From an uncultured Arcobacter sp. (GTDB lineage: Bacteria; Campylobacterota; Campylobacteria; Campylobacterales; Arcobacteraceae), in NCBI GenBank assembly GCA_913054415.1, contig CAJXII010000013.1:1-20098 (forward strand): a stretch of DNA of 20,098 bases, given 5' to 3'. The notes under the pieces are model-generated. The model was not told where the DNA came from. It worked only from the letters and a program-made list of their open reading frames with translations, and did no database searches. Positions 1 through 7,378 of the stretch are shown here, piece after piece. Every line of letters starts with the position of its first letter. Within the stretch, counting starts at the first letter, position 1. Made by a program: the position numbers and the translations under genes.

Positions 1-15
1 TTTCTTACTTTTTTA

Positions 16-225
16 TACTTAATTTATAGATGTCAATAACACTAATAGTTTTTAGATTAAAGATGATAAATGTGGTTATTTAGAGATATTTCTTGTAAAT
101 ATTTGGTGCGAAAGTTAAGATACTTAATTTATAGATGTCAATAACAATAATAGTTTTTAGATTAAAGATGATAAATGTGGTTATTTAGAGATATTTCTTG
201 TAAATATTTGGTGCGAAAGTTAAGA
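16..225. repeat. 105-bp non-coding tandem duplication (two copies)
   Basis: Copy 1 is 16-120 and copy 2 is 121-225. They abut exactly and differ at one base only (C at 42, A at 147). A degenerate start of a third unit follows at about 226-242, with one substitution and one inserted base, and then gives way to the end of the neighbouring gene. Positions 1-15 do not match the end of the unit, so the array does not simply continue leftward. The unit is 105 bp (a multiple of three), but every frame on both strands contains stops, so it is not a coding repeat. An imperfect hairpin (arms 112-119 and 123-130, one wobble pair) spans the junction of the two copies. It lies downstream of the stop codon of the minus-strand gene. 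Its function is unknown; recent slippage or unequal-recombination duplication is the simplest explanation. Confidence 0.95.
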
Positions 226-247
226 TAGTTAAGTTTATAGATTAGAA

Positions 248-1447
248 TTACATACCAGGTATTCTAGGGATTTTCCCTAGTTTAGAGTTTTTACAATACC
301 AACCCCATCCTTTTTTAAGCCAGTGACCAATGACAGGCATAGGGATCATTTTACCACCTTTATTATCTCTATAAACAAAAGCAGCACCATCACCACTATC
401 CATTACACATAGTATATTTAGATGTTCTTCATATCCTTTTCTTTCTTCATTACCTGTTTCCATTTGTTTGATATTAAAAGCTACATTTTTTGCCATAACT
501 TCTGCTATATGACCTTGTTTTGCTCTCCAATCGGGTCCTTCAATAGCTGCACTATCACCTATGGCAAATACTTTATATTTCCCCTCTTGACTCTCTGTTG
601 TTTCATCAAAATTATGACTTATTTCACAATAATCATTTATTTTAACAAAACCAGATTCATTTAAAGGAAGATCTGAATTAACAATAACATCATGTCCATC
701 TCCAGCAGGGATAAACATTGTAAAATCAGATTCTAGTTTTGAATCATCTTCAAAAATTATACCATCTGGTTCAAATGATTTTATTTTTTTACCAAAGCGT
801 GTATTGATTTTTAGTTTATTGAAGAAAATATCCATCATTTTAAGTGCTTGTTTTCCCATTCTTGCACCTGGTTCTGCCATAGGTGCAAAAAATGTTAGTT
901 CATATCTATCTCTTATACCTAATTTTTTTAGTTGGTTATGCACATTAAATATAACCTCAAATGCTGGACCACCTCTAACATTACTAGGATCTTTTGGATT
1001 TCCACCAAATCCCATAGCTATTTTACCGCTACCTTTTGTTATAAGTTCATCGATTTTATCTTTGATTTTTAAACTATCTTTAGGTTTTCCACAAATAGAT
1101 AAAGTATTTTCTAACCCTTTATGTTTCATCTTACCACTACCCATAGCAATTACTAAGTATTCATAATCATATTCATTTTTAGAAGTGATAACTTTATTTT
1201 GCTTTGAGATTATATCTGTAACCTCTTCTAAAATAAGTTCAAACCCATGTGCTTTTGATAACTCTTGTAGATCTACACATATATCTTCAAATTTTTGTTC
1301 CCCTGTAGGTATCCAAATAGAAGTAGGATATATATAAAAATACTCTCTATTAGAGATCATAGTTACATCTAAACCTTCTTTTCTTAAAAAAATTGCAGCT
1401 TCTAAACCTGCAAATCCACCACCTAAAATTAATACTTTTTTTATCAT
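248..1447 (-). CDS. FAD-dependent oxidoreductase, sulfide:quinone reductase-like
   Basis: A 399-residue flavoprotein of the pyridine nucleotide-disulfide oxidoreductase fold. The N-terminal GGGFAG (residues 9-14) is the FAD dinucleotide-binding loop, and AIGDSAAIEGP (295-305) is the C-terminal FAD-binding segment. The stretch LCVMDSGDGAAFVYRD (346-361) and the tryptophan-rich basic tail (WLKKGWGWY, 376-384) resemble the C-terminal region by which sulfide:quinone reductases sit on the membrane and pass electrons to quinone. Cysteines are at 57, 119, 274, 347 and 385. C119 and C347 fall where two of the three redox cysteines of bacterial SQR lie, but the segment expected to hold the third reads RGGPAFEV (158-165) with no cysteine. 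Activity on sulfide is therefore plausible but unproven; another quinone-linked or NAD(P)H dehydrogenase-like role is possible. The start is supported by an AGGA box 6 bases upstream. It is divergent from all other genes here. Confidence 0.75.
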   Translation of the reverse strand: MIKKVLILGGGFAGLEAAIFLRKEGLDVTMISNREYFYIYPTSIWIPTGEQKFEDICVDLQELSKAHGFELILEEVTDIISKQNKVITSKNEYDYEYLVIAMGSGKMKHKGLENTLSICGKPKDSLKIKDKIDELITKGSGKIAMGFGGNPKDPSNVRGGPAFEVIFNVHNQLKKLGIRDRYELTFFAPMAEPGARMGKQALKMMDIFFNKLKINTRFGKKIKSFEPDGIIFEDDSKLESDFTMFIPAGDGHDVIVNSDLPLNESGFVKINDYCEISHNFDETTESQEGKYKVFAIGDSAAIEGPDWRAKQGHIAEVMAKNVAFNIKQMETGNEERKGYEEHLNILCVMDSGDGAAFVYRDNKGGKMIPMPVIGHWLKKGWGWYCKNSKLGKIPRIPGM

Positions 1448-1603
1448 TTATAATCCTTAATTATATTTATATAAACTTTTTCTTATGGAAGTATATAGAA
1501 GTAATATTAAATTTAGCTAAAATTTACAAAAAACTTCTCGCTTAAAGAAACTTTAATCTAAAATAAGATAATATTCGCTTTACGAAAATAGAAGGGATAG
1601 TGT
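1448..1603. promoter_or_regulatory. Divergent intergenic region with inverted repeat and rplU promoter candidate
   Basis: This 156-bp spacer must hold promoters for the leftward flavoprotein gene and the rightward rplU. For rplU the best -10 candidate is GATAAT at 1567-1572. An inverted repeat TTAAAG-AAA-CTTTAA lies at 1542-1556, covering where a -35 element would be, so it could be an operator or an upstream element. A second short dyad, TTCG/CGAA, is at 1574-1586. The ribosome binding site of rplU is GAAGGGA at 1591-1597. No clear -35 box is seen, which is usual for sigma-70 promoters in Campylobacterota. The leftward promoter cannot be placed reliably because the sequence is almost entirely A and T. 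Confidence 0.4.
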
Positions 1604-1912
1604 ATGTATGCAATTATAAAATGCGGTGGAAAACAATATAAAGTATCAGAGGGTGATATTTTAAATGTTGATAAACTAAGCAAAGAACCAAAAGATACTA
1701 TTGAAATAGAAGATGTTATCGCAGTAAATGATGGTGACACATTAAAAACAGGGAAAGATGTAGAATCTTCAAAAGTTACAGCAGAAGTTATCGTAGAAGG
1801 TAGAGATAAGAAAGTTATCATCTACAAAAAACGAAGAAGAAAAGATAGTAAACTAAAAAGAGGTTTCAGAAGAAGCTTCACAAAAATTAAGATTACTAAA
1901 ATAGCAGCATAA
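1604..1912 (+). CDS. rplU: 50S ribosomal protein L21
   Basis: A 102-residue protein of the usual bL21 length. It begins MYAIIKCGGKQYKV, the family's signature N-terminus, and carries the basic RNA-binding segment KVIIYKKRRRKDSKLKRGFRR (about residues 70-90) that contacts 23S rRNA in the large subunit. The start is the second ATG of the GTATGTATG cluster, which restores the conserved N-terminus and sits about 6 bases after GAAGGGA. It is followed after 10 bp by rpmA, the pairing conserved in most bacteria, so the two are co-transcribed. Confidence 0.97.
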   Translation: MYAIIKCGGKQYKVSEGDILNVDKLSKEPKDTIEIEDVIAVNDGDTLKTGKDVESSKVTAEVIVEGRDKKVIIYKKRRRKDSKLKRGFRRSFTKIKITKIAA

Positions 1913-1922
1913 GGGAGATTAG

Positions 1923-2177
1923 ATGGCTCACAAGAAAGGTCAGGGTAGTACCCAGAATAATAGAGACTCAGCAGGTCGAAGATTAGGTGTCAAAAAATTT
2001 GGTGGTGAAACAGTAAGAGCTGGAAATATTATTATTAGACAAAGAGGAACAAAAGTTCATCCTGGTAATAATGTAGGTATGGGAAAAGATCATACAATTT
2101 TCGCTTTAATTGATGGAGAAGTAAAATTTGAAATCAAAGATAAAAAGAGAAAGAAAGTTTCTGTTTACGCTTCATAA
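1923..2177 (+). CDS. rpmA: 50S ribosomal protein L27
   Basis: An 84-residue bL27. The N-terminus MAHKKGQGSTQNNRDSAGRRLG is the classical form whose tail reaches the peptidyl transferase centre. It lacks the N-terminal extension that Firmicutes cleave before assembly, so the mature N-terminus is encoded directly. GTKVHPGNNVGMGKDHTIFA (residues 43-62) is the conserved core. An AGGGAGA ribosome binding site lies just upstream of the ATG. It is the last gene before a hairpin terminator in the obg spacer. Confidence 0.97.
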   Translation: MAHKKGQGSTQNNRDSAGRRLGVKKFGGETVRAGNIIIRQRGTKVHPGNNVGMGKDHTIFALIDGEVKFEIKDKKRKKVSVYAS

Positions 2178-2214
2178 AAAGTGCTAAGTATTTAAGTGCT
2201 AGAGATTAAGATTA

Positions 2215-2244
2215 GGTGCTAAGTTTATCTTAGTGCCTTTTTTT
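2215..2244 (+). terminator. Intrinsic terminator or attenuator between rpmA and obg
   Basis: GGTGCTAAG (2215-2223) pairs with CTTAGTGCC (2229-2237), giving 9 pairs including two adjacent wobble pairs around a 5-base loop, followed at once by seven T residues (2238-2244). This is a canonical Rho-independent layout. The 5' arm resembles two upstream copies of GTGCTA at 2181 and 2196, which could form competing pairings. Confidence 0.7.
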
Positions 2245-2247
2245 ATT

Positions 2248-2253
2248 TATAAT
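2248..2253 (+). promoter_or_regulatory. Candidate -10 box (TATAAT) upstream of obg
   Basis: A perfect TATAAT follows the terminator T-tract and would restart transcription for obg and the downstream genes. The GTG start of obg is only 15 bases after the box, so a transcript starting about 6 bases downstream would have a leader of roughly 9 bases with the GGAG (2259-2262) at its extreme 5' end. That makes the assignment tentative. Confidence 0.35.
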
Positions 2254-2268
2254 AGATTGGAGATTTGA

Positions 2269-3354
2269 GTGTTTATAGATAAAGTTAGTTTTGCAGTAAC
2301 ATCTGGAAAAGGTGGTGCAGGTTGTGTATCATTTAGAAAAGAGAAGTTCGTTGTAAAAGGTGGTCCTGATGGTGGAGATGGTGGAAAAGGTGGAGATGTA
2401 ATCTTCAAAGTAGATAGTAATAGTGATACATTATCTTACTATAAAGGGCGACATAAATTAAAAGCTGACAACGGAAGACCAGGTATGGGAAGTCGTATGA
2501 CAGGAAAATCTGCAAAACCTTTGATCTTAAAAGTGCCACCAGGAACAGTAGTAATAGATGAAGATACCAATGAGGTATTGCTTGATCTAATAGAAGATGG
2601 TAAAGAGTATATATTTTTACAAGGTGGAAAAGGTGGTAAAGGAAATTATCACTTTAAAAACTCACGAAATCAAACTCCAAAATATGCTCAACCTGGTTTA
2701 GCTGGTGTTGAAAAAAATATTAGATTAGAACTTAAACTTATAGCTGATGTTGGTTTGGTTGGTTATCCAAATGTTGGAAAATCTACAATTATCTCTACAA
2801 CATCAAATGCAAAACCAGAGGTTGCTAACTATGAATTTACAACATTAACTCCAAGTTTAGGAGTTGTAGAGGTTGGGGATTATTCATCATTTGTGATGGC
2901 AGATATCCCAGGAATCATAGATGGTGCAAGTGATGGTAGAGGTTTGGGACTGGAGTTTTTACGACATATAGAGAGAACTAAAACTCTACTTTTTACTATA
3001 GATATAGCAAACTATAGAACTACTAAAGAGCAGTTTGAAAATCTACAAAAAGAGTTGGAAAAATTTTCAAAAGAGTTAAGTTGTAGAAAATATGCTATTG
3101 TATTAACTAAAATAGATACGATTGATAGTGATATATTAAATCAAAAAATAGATGAATTTTTAGATAGTTTAGATCTAAAATCATCTAGCAGTAATGATTT
3201 TGGTTTTGATAAAGATAAACACTATTTTATACAAGATGTTGAGTTTGGAGATTATGATGAGTCAAAACCATATTTTGTATTGCCAATCTCATCAGTTACA
3301 AATCAAAATATTGCACCACTAAAATATGCTTTATATGGATTATTGGATAAATAG
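2269..3354 (+). CDS. obg: Obg family GTPase (CgtA/ObgE)
   Basis: A 361-residue GTPase that binds the large ribosomal subunit and acts in its late assembly and in stress signalling. The glycine-rich Obg fold occupies about residues 1-158 (GGPDGGDGGKGGDV at 31-44). The GTP-binding domain follows, with the P-loop GYPNVGKS (165-172), a TT switch I motif (191-192), DIPG (212-215) and a G4 motif that reads TKID (280-283) instead of the textbook NKxD, with SSVT (341-344) as G5. The C-terminal extension of some family members is absent. Translation starts at GTG, giving the conserved MFIDKVSFAV, with GGAG 6 bases upstream. It sits immediately before proB; the proB ATG directly follows its stop codon. 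Confidence 0.96.
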   Translation: MFIDKVSFAVTSGKGGAGCVSFRKEKFVVKGGPDGGDGGKGGDVIFKVDSNSDTLSYYKGRHKLKADNGRPGMGSRMTGKSAKPLILKVPPGTVVIDEDTNEVLLDLIEDGKEYIFLQGGKGGKGNYHFKNSRNQTPKYAQPGLAGVEKNIRLELKLIADVGLVGYPNVGKSTIISTTSNAKPEVANYEFTTLTPSLGVVEVGDYSSFVMADIPGIIDGASDGRGLGLEFLRHIERTKTLLFTIDIANYRTTKEQFENLQKELEKFSKELSCRKYAIVLTKIDTIDSDILNQKIDEFLDSLDLKSSSSNDFGFDKDKHYFIQDVEFGDYDESKPYFVLPISSVTNQNIAPLKYALYGLLDK

Positions 3355-4125
3355 ATGAAAAGAATTGTATTAAAAGTAGGTAGTGCTATTTTAACACAAG
3401 ATAATCAATTAGCTCTTGATAGGTTGTTAAATCTAGTAAATTTAATAGTTAAATTAAAACAAAACAATTATGAAGTGATACTTGTAAGTTCAGGTGCAGT
3501 AGCAGCTGGTTATACAGTATTGCAACTAGATAAAAATATAATATCAAATAAACAAGCTTTAGCTTCTATTGGGCAACCATTACTATTAGATAGATATATT
3601 AAGAAGTTTATGCAGCATAATATTCTATCTTCGCAAGTGTTACTTGAGGCTTCAATTTTTAATGATCAAGTTAGATTACAACATGCAAAAGATGCTATTA
3701 ATACCTTGCTTAATAATAATGTTGTTCCTATTATAAATGAAAATGATGTTACAGCTATTGATGAGCTAGTTTTTGGAGATAATGACCAATTAGCTGCTCA
3801 TGTGACATATAATTTTGATGCTAGTTTATTAGTGATTTTAACTGATATAGATGGATATTATGATCTTAATCCAACTACAAATAAAGATGCTAAAATACGA
3901 AAAGTTGTAACAAATATCTCATCTGATGAACTAGATCAAGATTGTTGTGCAAATAGTCAATTTGCTACAGGGGGAATTGTTACTAAGCTAAAAGCAGCAG
4001 ATTTTTTAATAAAAAATAATTTAGCAATGTTCTTATGTAGTGGATTTGAGTTAAAATATACCCAGGAGTTTTTATTGCAAAATAAACATACAAAAGGAAC
4101 TATTTTTAGGAGAGATGATGTCTAA
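3355..4125 (+). CDS. proB: Glutamate 5-kinase
   Basis: A 256-residue cytoplasmic kinase that phosphorylates glutamate to glutamyl 5-phosphate, the committed step of proline synthesis. Amino acid kinase motifs are visible: KVGS (7-10), VSSGAVAAG (44-52), NEND (128-131), FGDNDQLAA (140-148) and LTDIDGYY (162-169), and the lysine-bearing FATGGIVTKLKAA (203-215). The protein ends after the kinase domain. The C-terminal PUA domain of the E. coli enzyme (about 367 residues) is missing; such short forms occur in related bacteria. The start codon touches the obg stop and the end overlaps fmt. The partner gene proA is not in this window. Confidence 0.94.
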   Translation: MKRIVLKVGSAILTQDNQLALDRLLNLVNLIVKLKQNNYEVILVSSGAVAAGYTVLQLDKNIISNKQALASIGQPLLLDRYIKKFMQHNILSSQVLLEASIFNDQVRLQHAKDAINTLLNNNVVPIINENDVTAIDELVFGDNDQLAAHVTYNFDASLLVILTDIDGYYDLNPTTNKDAKIRKVVTNISSDELDQDCCANSQFATGGIVTKLKAADFLIKNNLAMFLCSGFELKYTQEFLLQNKHTKGTIFRRDDV

Positions 4126-5035
4126 AAAAATAGTTTTTATGGGAACTCCAGATTATGCTACTGTAATATTTCAAGAGTTATTGGAAAGCCATTATGAAGT
4201 GGTTGCTTTATTTACTCAACCAGATAAAAAAGTTGGAAGAAAACAGATACTAACTTATCCACATATTAAACAGTTTTGTGTTGATAATGGTCTGAGTTTA
4301 CCTATTTATCAGCCGACAACATTAAAAGATGAAAAGATTATCAATAGTATAAAATCATTAAATCCTGATTTTATAATTGTAGCAGCTTATGGACAAATAT
4401 TGCCAAAACAGATACTAAATATCGCCCCTTGTATAAATCTTCATGCCTCTTTATTGCCAAAATATAGAGGTGCTAGTCCTATTCAAAGTGCTATTTTAAA
4501 TAATGATAAATATTCAGGTGTAACTGCTATGATGATGGAGGAAACTTTAGATAGTGGAGATATATTGGGATTTGATTATGTTAAATTAAATATCAATACT
4601 GATGTCTTAAAATTATTTAATCAATTATCAAATAGTGCTGCATCTTTAATTATAGATATATTAGAAAGATTTGATAATATAACTCCTAAAAAACAAAATG
4701 AAGCAAAAGTTAGTTTTTGCCCTAAAATTACAAAATCTGATGGGCTTGTAAGTTTTGATAATAGTATGAGCTTATATAGTAAATACAAAGCTTTTAAATA
4801 TTGGCCTGGAATATTTTTAGAATCTGGTTTAAAGCTTAAAAAAATATCTTTAGACAATAGTGATTCAATTAATAACGAAGGTGAAATTTTACAAATTGCA
4901 AAAGATCATATTATTGTAGGATGTAAAATAGGAACTATAAAAATTTTTGAAGTGCAACCGTCATCTAAAAAAGTTATGAGTGTAGTTGATTATATTAGAG
5001 GAGCTAGATTAGAAGTTGGAAATAGTTTATCTTAA
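4118..5035 (+). CDS. fmt: Methionyl-tRNA formyltransferase
   Basis: A 305-residue enzyme that transfers a formyl group from 10-formyltetrahydrofolate to initiator Met-tRNA. The hydrolase/transferase domain shows VFMGTPDYA near the N-terminus, the formyl-transfer signature INLHASLLPKYRGASPIQ (about 106-123) with the catalytic Asn-x-His pair, and the catalytic Asp in ETLDSGD (about 142-148). The C-terminal domain contains KAFKYWPGIF. Two in-frame ATGs are adjacent at 4115 and 4118. I chose 4118 because the AGGAGA box (4108-4113) is too close to the first. The gene overlaps the end of proB and the start of birA, so translation is probably coupled. Confidence 0.95.
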   Translation: MSKKIVFMGTPDYATVIFQELLESHYEVVALFTQPDKKVGRKQILTYPHIKQFCVDNGLSLPIYQPTTLKDEKIINSIKSLNPDFIIVAAYGQILPKQILNIAPCINLHASLLPKYRGASPIQSAILNNDKYSGVTAMMMEETLDSGDILGFDYVKLNINTDVLKLFNQLSNSAASLIIDILERFDNITPKKQNEAKVSFCPKITKSDGLVSFDNSMSLYSKYKAFKYWPGIFLESGLKLKKISLDNSDSINNEGEILQIAKDHIIVGCKIGTIKIFEVQPSSKKVMSVVDYIRGARLEVGNSLS

Positions 5036-5651
5036 TAGTGTTGATTCTACACATATATATCTACAAAATCTAATCAAAAATGATGGATATAGATATCCAT
5101 TGGCAATATATACAACCAATCAAACTAATGGAATAGGAAGTAGAAATAATAGTTGGATAGGCAAACAAGGAAATTTATTTTTATCTTTTGTGATTCATAA
5201 ATCTATTTTACCATCAGAATTGCCACTACAATCAGCTTCAATATATTTTAGTTATATATTTAAACAAGTGTTAGAAAATCTTGGATCAAAAGTTTTTGTA
5301 AAATGGCCAAATGATTTTTATATAGATGATAAAAAAATTGGTGGAATTATTACAAATCTAAAAGGAGATCTGTTTTTTTGTGGTATTGGATTAAATATTA
5401 TTAATGTTAGTGATGAATATGGAAATTTAGATATAAAAGTTGATATAGAGAAATTAATAAAATTATATTTTATATCTTTGGAAAAATATCCATCATGGAA
5501 GCAAATAATAAGTGAGTTTAAGATAGAATTTGAAAGCAGTAAAAAATATTTTACACATATAAAAAATAAAAAAATATCATTAAAAAGAGCTTTTTTAGAA
5601 GATGATGGTTCATTGGTGATTGATGGAGATAAGGTGTTTAGTTTAAGATGA
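5016..5651 (+). CDS. birA: Biotin--[acetyl-CoA carboxylase] ligase
   Basis: A 211-residue biotin protein ligase that activates biotin as biotinyl-AMP and attaches it to the carrier lysine of carboxylases. It shows STHIYLQ (11-17), the ligand loop NGIGSRNNSW (38-47), KWPND (96-100), KKIGG (106-110) and GIGLNI (123-128). It has no N-terminal helix-turn-helix domain, so unlike E. coli BirA it should not be a repressor. The start is a rare TTG codon lying 20 bp inside fmt, with GAGGAG at 4998-5003 as the likely but rather distant ribosome binding site. No better start keeps the conserved N-terminal strand, but the exact start is less certain than the identity. Confidence 0.88.
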   Translation: MEIVYLNSVDSTHIYLQNLIKNDGYRYPLAIYTTNQTNGIGSRNNSWIGKQGNLFLSFVIHKSILPSELPLQSASIYFSYIFKQVLENLGSKVFVKWPNDFYIDDKKIGGIITNLKGDLFFCGIGLNIINVSDEYGNLDIKVDIEKLIKLYFISLEKYPSWKQIISEFKIEFESSKKYFTHIKNKKISLKRAFLEDDGSLVIDGDKVFSLR

Positions 5652-6424
5652 CAGAGATAATAACAATAGCAAATCAAAAAGGTGGTGTTGGGAAAACAAC
5701 AACTGCTGTAAATCTTAGTGCTGCTTTGGCTCTTGAAAATAAAAAAGTTCTTTTAATAGATGCAGATCCTCAAGCTAATGCAACTACAAGTTTAGGTTTT
5801 CATCGTGATACTTATGATTATAATATCTATCATGTGATGCTAGGGACAAAAGATTTAGCTGATATTATTCTAAACTCTGAAATAGAAAATCTACAAGTAG
5901 CACCATCAAATATTGGACTTGTAGGTATAGAAAAAGAGTTTTATAAAAACAATAAAGATAGAGAGCTGGTTTTAAAAAGAAAAATTGATCTTATTAAAGA
6001 TGATTATGATTATATTATTATAGATTCTCCACCAGCATTAGGGCCTATAACTATCAATACTTTAAGTGCGGCACACTCTGTTATTATACCAATTCAGTGT
6101 GAATTTTTTGCACTGGAAGGCTTAGCACAACTTCTAAATACTATTAAATTAGTTAGGCAAACTATAAATAGACAACTTAGTATAAAAGGGTTTTTACCTA
6201 CAATGTATAGTGGGCAAAATAATTTATCAAAACAAGTATTTGCTGATCTTGTTCAACATTTTGAATCAAAACTTTTTAAGATTAACAACGATTCTTATGT
6301 AGCGATCCCTAGAAATATTAAACTTGCAGAATCTCCAAGTTTTGGGAAGCCTATTATGTTGTATGATCCATCTGCAAGTGGAACAAAAGCATATACAAAT
6401 TTAGCAAAATCAATTTTATCGTAA
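5648..6424 (+). CDS. parA: Chromosome partitioning ATPase ParA (Soj)
   Basis: A 258-residue Walker-type ATPase that binds DNA non-specifically and moves ParB-parS complexes to segregate the chromosome origin. The deviant Walker A motif KGGVGKTT (11-18), with its signature second lysine (K11), is followed by VLLIDADPQANATTSLG (34-50, A' motif) and IIIDSPPALGP (about 123-133, Walker B). The protein starts directly with the ATPase domain and has no N-terminal helix-turn-helix, as in chromosomal Soj rather than P1-type plasmid ParA. The ATG overlaps the birA stop by 4 bases (ATGA), pointing to coupled translation. parB follows after 9 bp. Confidence 0.96.
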   Translation: MTEIITIANQKGGVGKTTTAVNLSAALALENKKVLLIDADPQANATTSLGFHRDTYDYNIYHVMLGTKDLADIILNSEIENLQVAPSNIGLVGIEKEFYKNNKDRELVLKRKIDLIKDDYDYIIIDSPPALGPITINTLSAAHSVIIPIQCEFFALEGLAQLLNTIKLVRQTINRQLSIKGFLPTMYSGQNNLSKQVFADLVQHFESKLFKINNDSYVAIPRNIKLAESPSFGKPIMLYDPSASGTKAYTNLAKSILS

Positions 6425-6433
6425 GGAAATATG

Positions 6434-7291
6434 ATGGCATTAGGTAGAGGTTTAAGTGAACTTTTAAGTGAGGTTGAAGTAGCATACGATAACAATAGTG
6501 ATCAAAATAGTTCAAATATCTTACAGTTAGATATAAGCTTAATCAAGCCAAATCCATATCAACCAAGAAAAGTTTTTGATAAACAAAAGCTTCAAGAGTT
6601 AAGCAATTCTATTAAACAGCATGGACTTTTGCAACCAATAACTGTTACTAGAGATGGTAATAATTTTATATTAATAGCTGGAGAAAGAAGATTAAAAGCT
6701 TCAGAATTAGCAGGGTTGAACACTATAAATGCTACTGTTTTAGATGTAGAAGATAATAAACTACGAGAGTTAGCACTAATAGAAAATATCCAAAGAGATG
6801 ATCTAAATATAATTGAGTTAGCTTACTCTTATGCTGGACTTATTAATGATCATGGTTTAACACATGATGAGTTGGCAAAAATGGTATCAAAAAGTAGAAG
6901 TTCTATTACTAATACTTTAAGATTATTAACTTTAAGTGTCTATACGCAACAGATGTTAGGATCAAATAAGATCACAATAGGACATGCAAAAGTTTTAGTA
7001 GGGTTGGATGAAGAACAACAAAAACTTATAGTTGATTCTATAATTGGGCAAAATCTAAATGTAAGAGAAACAGAACAATTAGTAAAAAATCTAAAATCTG
7101 ACAATCTAAATAATAAAACTAAAACTATAATAAAAAGTAATACCAAAATTAACCTAAAACCACTTGAAACTATTGTTCACACACTAAAAGAACAAAATCT
7201 TGATATAAAACAGGGTAAAGATTATCTAAAAATAAAATTTAATTCAAATGAAGATATCGAAACAATATTAAGTTTTTTTAAAAATAATTAA
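6434..7291 (+). CDS. parB: Chromosome partitioning protein ParB (Spo0J)
   Basis: A 285-residue CTP-dependent DNA clamp that loads at parS. After the N-terminal MALGRGLSELL, which interacts with ParA, come the conserved NPYQPRK (40-46), QHGLLQPI (62-69), the CTP-binding GERRLKAS (83-90) and ENIQRDDLN (117-125). A helix-turn-helix at about 143-165 (LTHDELAKMVSKSRSSITN) and a C-terminal dimerisation domain follow. Two in-frame ATGs are present (6431 and 6434). The second fits the AGGAA box at 6424-6428 better and gives the usual MALGRGL start. I could not find a full 16-bp parS in the window, so parS presumably lies elsewhere on the chromosome. Confidence 0.95.
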   Translation: MALGRGLSELLSEVEVAYDNNSDQNSSNILQLDISLIKPNPYQPRKVFDKQKLQELSNSIKQHGLLQPITVTRDGNNFILIAGERRLKASELAGLNTINATVLDVEDNKLRELALIENIQRDDLNIIELAYSYAGLINDHGLTHDELAKMVSKSRSSITNTLRLLTLSVYTQQMLGSNKITIGHAKVLVGLDEEQQKLIVDSIIGQNLNVRETEQLVKNLKSDNLNNKTKTIIKSNTKINLKPLETIVHTLKEQNLDIKQGKDYLKIKFNSNEDIETILSFFKNN

Positions 7292-7323
7292 AGCATTTAA
7301 ACTAATTCATATAAAAAGTTAGG

Positions 7324-7329
7324 TAAAAT
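7324..7329 (+). promoter_or_regulatory. Candidate -10 box (TAAAAT) for the atp genes
   Basis: The 87-bp gap between parB and atpF' is the widest spacer in this part of the window. TAAAAT at 7324-7329 would give a leader of roughly 40 bases ahead of the GGAG ribosome binding site at 7369-7372. A second TAAAAT at 7356-7361 lies too close to the start codon to be the main promoter. No hairpin terminator for parB is visible in the gap, so read-through from upstream is also possible. Confidence 0.35.
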
Positions 7330-7378
7330 AGCAGCAAGTTTATTTAACTAAACTGTAAAATTTTGTATGGAGTGATAA

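Noticed and set aside
16..225. Possible CRISPR array at the 105-bp repeats
   Set aside because: There are only two directly abutting long copies, with no spacers and no cas genes in the window.
16..225. Possible insertion sequence or MITE at the 105-bp repeats
   Set aside because: No clear terminal inverted repeats, target-site duplication or transposase is visible; tandem abutment is better explained by duplication.
422..1166. Open frames on the plus strand inside the flavoprotein gene (80 and 120 codons)
   Set aside because: They lie antisense to a well-supported flavoprotein, show no recognisable motifs and lack convincing ribosome binding sites.
1558..1821. Minus-strand open frame of 87 codons over the rplU promoter and 5' end
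   Set aside because: It is antisense to rplU, which is certain from its N-terminus, and the serine- and isoleucine-rich product looks like a reverse reading of a coding strand.
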